From Pedobacter sp. MC2016-24 (GTDB taxonomy: Bacteria; Bacteroidota; Bacteroidia; Sphingobacteriales; Sphingobacteriaceae), in assembly GCF_015223055.1 (NCBI RefSeq), contig NZ_JADFBX010000001.1, forward strand, positions 248,001 to 312,000: a stretch of DNA of 64,000 bases. The letters are read 5' to 3'. The translations under genes were made by a program, and so were the position numbers. Every line of letters begins with the position of its first letter. Positions within the stretch are counted from its first letter, which is position 1. This document shows positions 18,169 through 24,955 of this stretch, piece after piece. Under the pieces are notes generated by a model. That model did no database searches and was not told the origin of the DNA. It was given only the letters and a program-made list of their open reading frames with translations.

Positions 18169-18180
18169 GCAAACGTTTGC
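18169..18180. promoter_or_regulatory. LacI-type operator before the kinase gene
   Basis: GCAAACGTTTGC is a perfect 12-base palindrome in the 84-base gap between lacI and the kinase gene, 37 bases upstream of a perfect -7 box. It shows that the kinase has its own regulated promoter rather than depending only on read-through from lacI. Confidence 0.75.
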
Positions 18181-18216
18181 ACAATAAAGTTTAATGCATT
18201 TGAACACTTATTTTGA

Positions 18217-18224
18217 TATGTTTG
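18217..18224 (+). promoter_or_regulatory. -7 box of the kinase promoter
   Basis: TATGTTTG matches TAnnTTTG and lies 23 bases before the ATG at 18247. A TTTG at 18199-18202 might serve as the -33 element, but the 14-base spacer is shorter than usual. Confidence 0.5.
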
Positions 18225-18246
18225 AATATAACCAAGAAACAAAACT

Positions 18247-19290
18247 ATGTTCGATCATATCTTAGCCCTTTATGGTATCAACCAACAAAGTAGTTCAATT
18301 CAGCCTTTTGGCGATGGACTGATCAACCACACCTGGAAAATAGCAACTGCGGGGGCCAATTTTATTTTGCAAAAAGTAAATAGCGATGTGTTTAAAACAC
18401 CGGAAGAAATTGATGAGAATTTATTATTGCTGAAACAATTCCTGAGCAAGTATCATCCTGATTATTTATTCGTTGCACCAGTTCGTTCATCATCGGGATT
18501 ATCATTGATCCATGATGCTTCCGGATATTTCAGGTTGTTTCCTTTCATAGAAGGCTCGGCTGCTGTAAATGTCGTTACCAAAAAAGAAGAGGCATACGAA
18601 GCTGCAAAGCAATTTGGAAAGTTCAGCAGACTTTTAGCTGATTTTGAGGCGAGTAAATTGAATATAACCATTCCCGATTTTCACAATCTTGCCCTTAGGT
18701 ATACGCAGTTTGAGTATGCCTGTGCGCAGGCTGAGCCTGAGCGACTGCAAGCTGCTCGGGAGAGTATTGATTTCATCACAGCGCATCGGGATATTGTAGA
18801 AACCTATAAACAACTGGTTAAGGATCCCAACATCCATTTGCGTGTGATTCACCATGACACCAAGATCAGTAATATTTTGTTTGATGCCAATCAAGAGGGT
18901 TTGTGTGTGATTGACCTGGATACGGTAATGCCTGGTTATTTCATCAGCGACGTTGGAGATATGATGCGGACATACCTGAGTGCGGCAAGTGAAGAAGAAA
19001 CGGATCTCAGTAAGGTTAGCGTTAGGAAAGACTTCTTTGATGCCATCCGCCAGGGATATATGGAGGAAATGGATTCGGTGCTTTCCGAAGCTGAAAAAGA
19101 ATATTTCAATTATTCGGGCGAGTTTATCATTTACATGCAAGCCATCAGATTTCTAACAGATTTCCTTCAAAAAGATATTTACTACGGAGCAAAGTATCCA
19201 GATCACAACATCAACCGGGCTAAAAACCAGATTGCCTTGTTGAAAGGTTACCTGGCGATAAAGACCGAAGTGAATAATGAACAGCTCTAG
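18247..19290 (+). CDS. APH-fold sugar kinase, N-acetylhexosamine 1-kinase (NahK)-like
   Basis: 347-residue kinase of the aminoglycoside phosphotransferase/choline kinase fold. Residues 20-40 (PFGDGLINHTWKI) form the nucleotide loop, QKVNSDVFKTPEEIDEN is typical of the NahK-like branch, and the catalytic loop is VIHHDTKISNILFD with Asp204 and Asn209. VIDLDTVMPG supplies the metal-binding Asp at about 223-225. Bacteroidota proteins of this type are often labelled mucin desulfatase, but the kinase motifs are intact. Next to a GH109 enzyme and under the same palindrome, a role in phosphorylating GalNAc or GlcNAc is reasonable but inferred. Its stop overlaps the convergent downstream stop by four bases (CTAG). 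Confidence 0.82.
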   Translation: MFDHILALYGINQQSSSIQPFGDGLINHTWKIATAGANFILQKVNSDVFKTPEEIDENLLLLKQFLSKYHPDYLFVAPVRSSSGLSLIHDASGYFRLFPFIEGSAAVNVVTKKEEAYEAAKQFGKFSRLLADFEASKLNITIPDFHNLALRYTQFEYACAQAEPERLQAARESIDFITAHRDIVETYKQLVKDPNIHLRVIHHDTKISNILFDANQEGLCVIDLDTVMPGYFISDVGDMMRTYLSAASEEETDLSKVSVRKDFFDAIRQGYMEEMDSVLSEAEKEYFNYSGEFIIYMQAIRFLTDFLQKDIYYGAKYPDHNINRAKNQIALLKGYLAIKTEVNNEQL

Positions 19291-20681
19291 TTTTTATTCC
19301 TATCGGTTATTGCTAACAATATCGCTTTAGAGATGCCTGTATAATCTTCATTGTAGTGATGGCTTCCCGCCAGTGTTTTAACCTTTATTCCATTGGCTAT
19401 AAACTTATTCCGGATATCAGCATCCTCCTCAACGCCAAAAAAACAAATGGGACGTTCGGGGTTATCCTTTTTCAGCTCTGCAATTACATTATACTGCTCA
19501 TCTTCCCCGCCGAGATCAAGCATATCTGCGATATGGATTTCAAAATCGGCGAATTCATCTGGCGACAGTGATATGACACCTGCCAAGTTGGATTTTAACT
19601 TTTCCGGAATTCTGCTTGCAATAAATGGAACAACGGATGCGCCAAAAGAATAGCCTGCTAACACGAATTTTTGTTTGGCAAATTGCATGCTGTATTGCTG
19701 TATAACCTTAAGCACATCCGTTGTGGTCGCATTTGGTGTTCTTGCGTTCCAAAAATACTTTTGCGCGTCGAGTCCGATAACGGTAAGTCCATTGGAAGCC
19801 AGTGCAGTGGCCAACGACTGATCAAAACTGGTCCAGCCACCGTCACCAGAAATCATAAACAGGAGTGGTAAATTATTTACAGCGGCAGACTGAACTACTG
19901 TTACTGGCATATTACTGACCATCTTTTGCGTTACAAATGATGATGTACCTGTAATTTTTCGATACGCCGCGTTAAATTTAGGCAGCCAGTTGTTTTGGGT
20001 TGAAAATCCATGGCCTACATTCTCCAACCTGATCAGCTCAGCCATGGGCATGCCTTTTAGATAGGCTGCAGTTGCAGCATAAGGGCAAGTTAGATCTTTG
20101 CTGCCGTTTAATACTATAAAAGGTGCCGTAAGTTTAGTGGTTTTTTCGAGGTAGTAAGAAATGTCTTTTTTTAGCATGTGCTGAGTCAATCCCGCGCCCT
20201 TACACAAAGGCTTTTTTAAATTGATATCAGGTGAGAAACCAAGTGCAATTGCCCCTTTAAAAGTATTTGCGGGTGCTTGGGCCAGAATCCCGTACACAAG
20301 TACAGCTCCATAAGAGTAGCCGATTAATACTGGTTTAAAATAATTAGAAAACTTATATTTCTTTTGAATAAACAAGCTTAATTCTTCAAAATCTGCAGCG
20401 GGGTAAAGACAAGCGCCAGACTTTTTGGAAAGTGAATAGCCATAATGTCTGGCATCAATTCCCAATACCAGCGCCCCCTGGCCGGCAATATCTTTTGCCA
20501 TATTGAGTACACTACGATTCCAGCCGCCATCTCCCGATACAAATAGAGCAACCGAGGTTGGCACCCCTTCCGGATGATAGAGCATAATCTGACCGAACTG
20601 TTTGTAAGTCAGCGAATCAATGGTGATGGCAGAAGCCTTTAGTCCGGTAAAAAGAAGCAAAAACATCAAAAACCTTTTCAT
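19287..20681 (-). CDS. Two-domain AcvB/VirJ-like serine hydrolase
   Basis: Exported alpha/beta-hydrolase of 464 residues with signal peptide (MKRFLMFLLLFTGLKASA). It contains two tandem VirJ-like units. Each has a SGDGGW motif (49-54 and 278-283) and a nucleophile elbow (GYSYG 121-125 and GYSFG 343-347). The family includes Agrobacterium AcvB and VirJ; AcvB has been described as a periplasmic lysyl-phosphatidylglycerol hydrolase. Both Ser residues are kept, so both halves may be active, although the second half fits the family better (GLDAQKYFW, SPDEFADFEIH). It converges with the kinase gene and has no obvious functional link to it. Confidence 0.82.
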   Translation of the reverse strand: MKRFLMFLLLFTGLKASAITIDSLTYKQFGQIMLYHPEGVPTSVALFVSGDGGWNRSVLNMAKDIAGQGALVLGIDARHYGYSLSKKSGACLYPAADFEELSLFIQKKYKFSNYFKPVLIGYSYGAVLVYGILAQAPANTFKGAIALGFSPDINLKKPLCKGAGLTQHMLKKDISYYLEKTTKLTAPFIVLNGSKDLTCPYAATAAYLKGMPMAELIRLENVGHGFSTQNNWLPKFNAAYRKITGTSSFVTQKMVSNMPVTVVQSAAVNNLPLLFMISGDGGWTSFDQSLATALASNGLTVIGLDAQKYFWNARTPNATTTDVLKVIQQYSMQFAKQKFVLAGYSFGASVVPFIASRIPEKLKSNLAGVISLSPDEFADFEIHIADMLDLGGEDEQYNVIAELKKDNPERPICFFGVEEDADIRNKFIANGIKVKTLAGSHHYNEDYTGISKAILLAITDRNKN

Positions 20682-20743
20682 AGATTTAATTGTCGATCTG
20701 AATGATCACTATCAGCAAGATAAGATTTTTGAGCGTGGAAATC

Positions 20744-20801
20744 AGACAAAAAAAATGTTCTTCCATCAGATCTGATGAACAGAACGATGGAAGAACATTT
20801 T
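20744..20801 (-). terminator. Rho-independent terminator after gapN
   Basis: A 16-bp stem (arms 20752-20767 and 20786-20801, arm AAAATGTTCTTCCATC) is followed on the minus strand by eight T. It begins 14 bases after the gapN stop and ends the exuT-gapN transcript before the VirJ-like gene. Confidence 0.88.
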
Positions 20802-20815
20802 AGCAATGAATTAGA

Positions 20816-22441
20816 TTAAAATAAATACTTAGTACTTAAAAAGTTAGAGCTATTGCTATCAACAATTTCATTAATTAAGTGTTTATTGTTGTCGTTCAGC
20901 TTTGTTGCAACTAAAGATCGGATGGAAAACGAGCGCAACGCATCTACAACTGACAGCGTTCCCTCTGCACTATCCTTTCTTCCTGTGAACGGAAAAACAT
21001 CTGGTCCGCGTTGACATTGACAGTTGATGTTAACCCGGCTCACCTGGTTCACCAATGGATCAATCAGTTTCGCAATCTCCTCATCATCATTACTAAAGAT
21101 ACTCACCTGCTGCCCATGTGTAGAATCAATCAGGTATTGAATGGTCTCTTCCAGGTCATCAAAAGGAACAACCGGGATTACAGGGCCAAATTGCTCTTCT
21201 TCATACAGCTTCATGTTTTTGTTTACGGGGTAGACAATTGCAGGATAAACAAATGACTCGCAGGTTTCACCCCCATTGTCATTGATTACTTTTGCACCCA
21301 AGGCCAGGGCATCGTCAATACAAGCTTTTAAATACGCAGGCTTTTGAGGTTCCGGTAGCGGTGTTAACGCTACTCCTTCTTCCCATGGCATACCGAACTT
21401 AAGCTTAGCAACGGCTTCTGATAAGTCTTTTAAAAATACATCAGCCAGACTACGATGAATGAAAATAATTTTTAATGCGGTACATCTTTGTCCGTTAAAA
21501 GACAAAGAACCGAGTACCGTTTCCTGCACCGCAAGCTTCAAATCTGCTTTTGCCGTAATGATCGCCGCATTTTTAGCGTCCAACCCAAGTATTGCTCTTA
21601 ACCGGTTCACCTTTGGGTGTAACTTTTTAAGTTCGTTCGCAACTTTACTTGAGCCGATTAAGGTAAGTACATTAATCTGCCCGGATTTCATCAGATCCGG
21701 AATGATTTTATTTCCACGTCCGTAAATCGTATTCACAACCCCTTTAGGAAAACAATCTCTAAAAGCTTCCAGCAAAGGATAATGCAATAAGGTACCATGC
21801 TTTGGCGGTTTGAATAACAAAGTATTGCCCATAATCAGGGCAGGAATCAAAGTCGTAAACGTCTCATTTAATGGGTAATTAAATGGGCCCATGCAAAGTA
21901 CAACTCCAAGTGGAGATCGTCTGATTTGTGCGACGATTCCCTGTTCTATACTGAATTTCGATGACTGTCTGTCCAGATCTTTTAAAGCATCAATTGTCGC
22001 ATAAATGTATTCGACAGTGCGATCAAATTCTTTAACAGAATCGGCATAAGATTTACCGATCTCCCACATCAGCAATTTAACAACAGTTGCCTTCTTTTCA
22101 ATGATTTTGTGCGTAAAACGCTCTACACATTGGATTCGATCGGCAACACTCATCGTTGGCCATTCTCCTCGCCCATTGTTGTACGCTGCTACTGCTGCAT
22201 CAAGTGCTTCACTAGCCTCCTTTTCACTGCACAATGGATAAGTTCCGATGACCTTTCGTTTTAAACCGTTCTCGGTCCGTATGCAAATAGGCGATAATAC
22301 TTCATGCACCTCCCCATTCCAGGGCCGCATTTCTCCATTGCTCAGGTACTCCCTTTGGTGTACCTCTTCTGCTAACTTAAATTCTTGAGGAATATGGTTC
22401 TCTTCCACAAAAATCGCATTAAGCTGATCTTTTAAAAACAT
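20816..22441 (-). CDS. gapN: Non-phosphorylating NADP-dependent glyceraldehyde-3-phosphate dehydrogenase (GapN-type ALDH)
   Basis: Aldehyde dehydrogenase superfamily protein of 541 residues, probably oxidising glyceraldehyde-3-phosphate to 3-phosphoglycerate with NADP+. It has the PFNYPLN motif (187-192), KPPKHG in the cofactor cleft, TLIGSS, and the catalytic Cys320 in FNGQRCTALK, a form typical of GapN. The position of the general-base glutamate, 34 residues before the cysteine, holds Gly286 (LGLDAK in place of LELGGK). It is 31 bases after the exuT-like gene and shares its transcript, so it could use the triose phosphate made by KDPG aldolase. A different aldehyde substrate cannot be excluded. 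Confidence 0.82.
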   Translation of the reverse strand: MFLKDQLNAIFVEENHIPQEFKLAEEVHQREYLSNGEMRPWNGEVHEVLSPICIRTENGLKRKVIGTYPLCSEKEASEALDAAVAAYNNGRGEWPTMSVADRIQCVERFTHKIIEKKATVVKLLMWEIGKSYADSVKEFDRTVEYIYATIDALKDLDRQSSKFSIEQGIVAQIRRSPLGVVLCMGPFNYPLNETFTTLIPALIMGNTLLFKPPKHGTLLHYPLLEAFRDCFPKGVVNTIYGRGNKIIPDLMKSGQINVLTLIGSSKVANELKKLHPKVNRLRAILGLDAKNAAIITAKADLKLAVQETVLGSLSFNGQRCTALKIIFIHRSLADVFLKDLSEAVAKLKFGMPWEEGVALTPLPEPQKPAYLKACIDDALALGAKVINDNGGETCESFVYPAIVYPVNKNMKLYEEEQFGPVIPVVPFDDLEETIQYLIDSTHGQQVSIFSNDDEEIAKLIDPLVNQVSRVNINCQCQRGPDVFPFTGRKDSAEGTLSVVDALRSFSIRSLVATKLNDNNKHLINEIVDSNSSNFLSTKYLF

Positions 22442-22472
22442 TTAGGTAATATTAGTTTGATTGAAATTTAGA

Positions 22473-23912
22473 TTAAAGGTCTGTAATCGGTTTATAAGTA
22501 GGCACCAAAGTTTTCATGATACTCCAGCCGATTAAATAACAAATGGCGCAAATGGAGAAAATGATGAAATATCCGGCTTCCTCACCTTTAAAGCCCATAA
22601 ATACCATCTGATTCTGGCCTGCATAATCAAATAATACACCGGAACTTTTATTGATAATGAATGAGCCTATACCTCCGGCCATACCACCAATACCTGTAAT
22701 TGTAGCAATTGCCTTTTTAGGAAACATATCCCCAACCGTAGAAAAAATATTTGCTGACCAGGCCTGGTGAGCTGCACCGGCTATACCGATAATGATGACA
22801 GGGATCCAATAGGTAATGTGGCCCAGAGGTTGTGCCGCCAAGGCAAGCAGTGGAAAAAATGCAAAGATCAACATGGATTTCATACGGCCTGCATAAGGAT
22901 TCATGCCCTTTTTCTCCACAAAATAAGTCGGTAACCAACCTCCGATAATCGATAGTAAGGTTATGGTATAGAGTACAAATAATGGCAAAGCACTTTGTGT
23001 CGAATCCATATGATAAACAGAGCTTAAATATGCCGGTGTCCAGAAAAGGAAGAACCACCACACGCCGTCGGTCATAAATTTACCCAAAGCAAATGCCCAG
23101 GTTTGTTTGTACTTAAAGCAATCCGTGAAAGACACTTTAGTAGTAGACTCTTCCACATAGTCAACCAGTTTCCGGTCTGCGATAATATCTTGCTGTATGT
23201 AAGCCAGCTCAGCTGCATTTACCTTAGGATGTAATTCAGGTTTTTTATACATAAATACCCAAAATCCCATCCATACAAAACCCAATGCTCCGATAATGAT
23301 AAATGACATCTCCCAACCATAAGCTTCTGCGATAAAAGGAATGGTGATCGGCGCAGCTAATGCGCCTACAGTAGCACCTGCATTAAAGATACTTGTAGAA
23401 AAGGCCCGGTCTTTTTTAGGGAAATATTCGGCAGTAGCTTTAATTGCAGCCGGAAAGTTCCCGGCTTCACCCACTGCCAATACAAAACGGGCAAAAATGA
23501 ATAAGGTAACACTCACATTGATGATCATACCTGTGTTACTCACCGTGGCGATGACCTCTTTTGCACCCTCAAATCCTACAAACCAATTGCCTGTAAGAAT
23601 ACCAGCTGTGGCGATTCCACAAAATGCATGGATTACAGCGCCAATTGACCATACGCCAATTGCCCATAAAAAGCCTTTTTTTGTATCCAGACGATCAACA
23701 AGGCGACCAGCAAAAAGCATGGATACCGCATAAAAAATAGAAAATAGTGCTGTAATGTTGCCATAATCATTATTTGTCCAGTGAAACTCCGGAGCGATAA
23801 ATTCCTTCCAGGTTAGCGAAAGCACTTGTCGGTCCATATAATTGATTGTGGTTGCAAAAAATAACATGGCGCATATGGTCCACCTGTACTTTCCAATTTT
23901 TTGTTGGTTCAT
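22473..23912 (-). CDS. exuT: MFS hexuronate transporter, ExuT-like (anion:cation symporter family)
   Basis: Inner-membrane symporter of 479 residues with about 12 membrane helices. Family signatures are the N-terminal TTINYMDRQVLS, GRLVDRLDTKKGF between TM2 and TM3, and RFVLAVGEAGNFPAAIKATAEYFP kept here as the segment around residues 140-160. IFNAGATVGALAAP and TITGIGGMAGGIGSFI are also present. An extra segment (about residues 95-130) between TM3 and TM4 is seen in Bacteroidota members. The neighbouring glucuronate genes and a LacI-type palindrome 150 bases upstream support uronate import. First gene of a two-gene transcript with gapN. Confidence 0.9.
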   Translation of the reverse strand: MNQQKIGKYRWTICAMLFFATTINYMDRQVLSLTWKEFIAPEFHWTNNDYGNITALFSIFYAVSMLFAGRLVDRLDTKKGFLWAIGVWSIGAVIHAFCGIATAGILTGNWFVGFEGAKEVIATVSNTGMIINVSVTLFIFARFVLAVGEAGNFPAAIKATAEYFPKKDRAFSTSIFNAGATVGALAAPITIPFIAEAYGWEMSFIIIGALGFVWMGFWVFMYKKPELHPKVNAAELAYIQQDIIADRKLVDYVEESTTKVSFTDCFKYKQTWAFALGKFMTDGVWWFFLFWTPAYLSSVYHMDSTQSALPLFVLYTITLLSIIGGWLPTYFVEKKGMNPYAGRMKSMLIFAFFPLLALAAQPLGHITYWIPVIIIGIAGAAHQAWSANIFSTVGDMFPKKAIATITGIGGMAGGIGSFIINKSSGVLFDYAGQNQMVFMGFKGEEAGYFIIFSICAICYLIGWSIMKTLVPTYKPITDL

Positions 23913-24062
23913 TATATCTGGTTTATTTTAATTTGTGTATTACTATGTTTACTCGTTGTGCTTATGGGACGAAACCCACTCAGGCCATAAATATATGTAA
24001 TTTACCCGAAAGGCAATTCTACATAATTATCATAAGTAAAAACAATCTTGACCTGAAATTAT

Positions 24063-24080
24063 TTACGCAAACGTTATCGT
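24063..24080. promoter_or_regulatory. LacI-type operator between exuT and the DUF4350-like gene
   Basis: ACGCAAACGTTATCGT (about 24065-24080) matches the 16-base palindrome ACGCAAACGTTTGCGT at 14 positions. It is degenerate in one half only, like the uxuB-kdgK site. It lies in the 225-base divergent region, so it may control uronate import on one side and the secreted protein on the other. Confidence 0.55.
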
Positions 24081-24137
24081 TGGTAACATTTATAGGATGT
24101 GCACACCGGAAAGCAAAATTATTATATAAATTTAGCT

Positions 24138-24941
24138 ATGCTATTCAAACATTCAATATCGAGGGGCGTTATTTTGAGCGCGGTGTGCTGGGCTGGAAGT
24201 TTTTCCATGTCGCTGGCACAGGAAAAGACGGTTTTACTTGATTATCATTTTAATCATGAAGTAAAGAAAGATAAATCTGGAAACGAGATCAGATTTCATT
24301 ATACCTGGGAAGATCAGACCTTAAACGGTTTTTCCATGCTGGGAGATATTTTTAAGAAGGCAGGTTTTCAAACCAAAAGCTTAGACGCGGCGCCTACCGA
24401 GGCAAATTTGAAAGGAAATGATGTTTATATCATTGTTGACCCCGACAATACCAAAGAAAGTCCCACACCAAATCTGATCAACCCGGAGCATATTAAAGCC
24501 ATTACGAACTGGGTTAAAGCTGGTGGAGTACTTGTTATTTTTGCCAATGACAGTACAAACACCAATCTGGTACAACTCAATGAGCTGATGAAGAAATTTG
24601 GCATCAACTTTACCAACAAAAGCAGGAATATGGTAAAAGATGGAAAACTTCAAATTGGGGAAGTACATATACCTGCAGGAAATGACGTATTCCCGACTTC
24701 AAAAATATTTTATCTGAAAGAAATTTCTGTCCTTTCCGTAAAGTCACCTGCAAAAGCGCTGATCACTGAGCAAAACGATGTGATTATGGCCACTGCAAAA
24801 TATGGTAAAGGAACAGTTTTCGCTGTTGGGGATCCATGGTTATACAATGAGTATGTAGATGGAACCAGGATTCCGAAAGAATATGAAAATTACAATGGCG
24901 CTGTAGAATTGGTAAACTGGCTGAAAAGGCAAATACCTTAA
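24138..24941 (+). CDS. Secreted DUF4350-like (GATase-fold) protein
   Basis: 267-residue exported protein; the ATG at 24138 gives a signal peptide (SRGVILSAVCWAGSFSMSLA, then QEK). The body resembles the GATase-like DUF4350 fold: VLLDYHFNHE, a YIIVDPDN strand, AITNWVKAGGVLVIFAND and a C-terminal KYGKGTVFAVGDPWLYNEY. In Bacteroidota related proteins are found beside unsaturated glucuronyl or rhamnogalacturonyl hydrolases, which would fit this uronate block. No catalytic Cys-His-Glu triad is evident, so a binding role is as likely as an enzymatic one. It shares the operator region with exuT. Confidence 0.7.
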   Translation: MLFKHSISRGVILSAVCWAGSFSMSLAQEKTVLLDYHFNHEVKKDKSGNEIRFHYTWEDQTLNGFSMLGDIFKKAGFQTKSLDAAPTEANLKGNDVYIIVDPDNTKESPTPNLINPEHIKAITNWVKAGGVLVIFANDSTNTNLVQLNELMKKFGINFTNKSRNMVKDGKLQIGEVHIPAGNDVFPTSKIFYLKEISVLSVKSPAKALITEQNDVIMATAKYGKGTVFAVGDPWLYNEYVDGTRIPKEYENYNGAVELVNWLKRQIP

Positions 24942-24955
24942 CAGCCAGTTTGTTT

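Noticed and set aside
18634..19140. A 168-codon open frame on the minus strand inside the kinase gene
   Set aside because: It lies fully antisense to a kinase with intact catalytic motifs and its product has no recognisable domain.
23341..23733. A 130-codon plus-strand frame inside exuT
   Set aside because: Antisense to conserved membrane helices; not a real gene.
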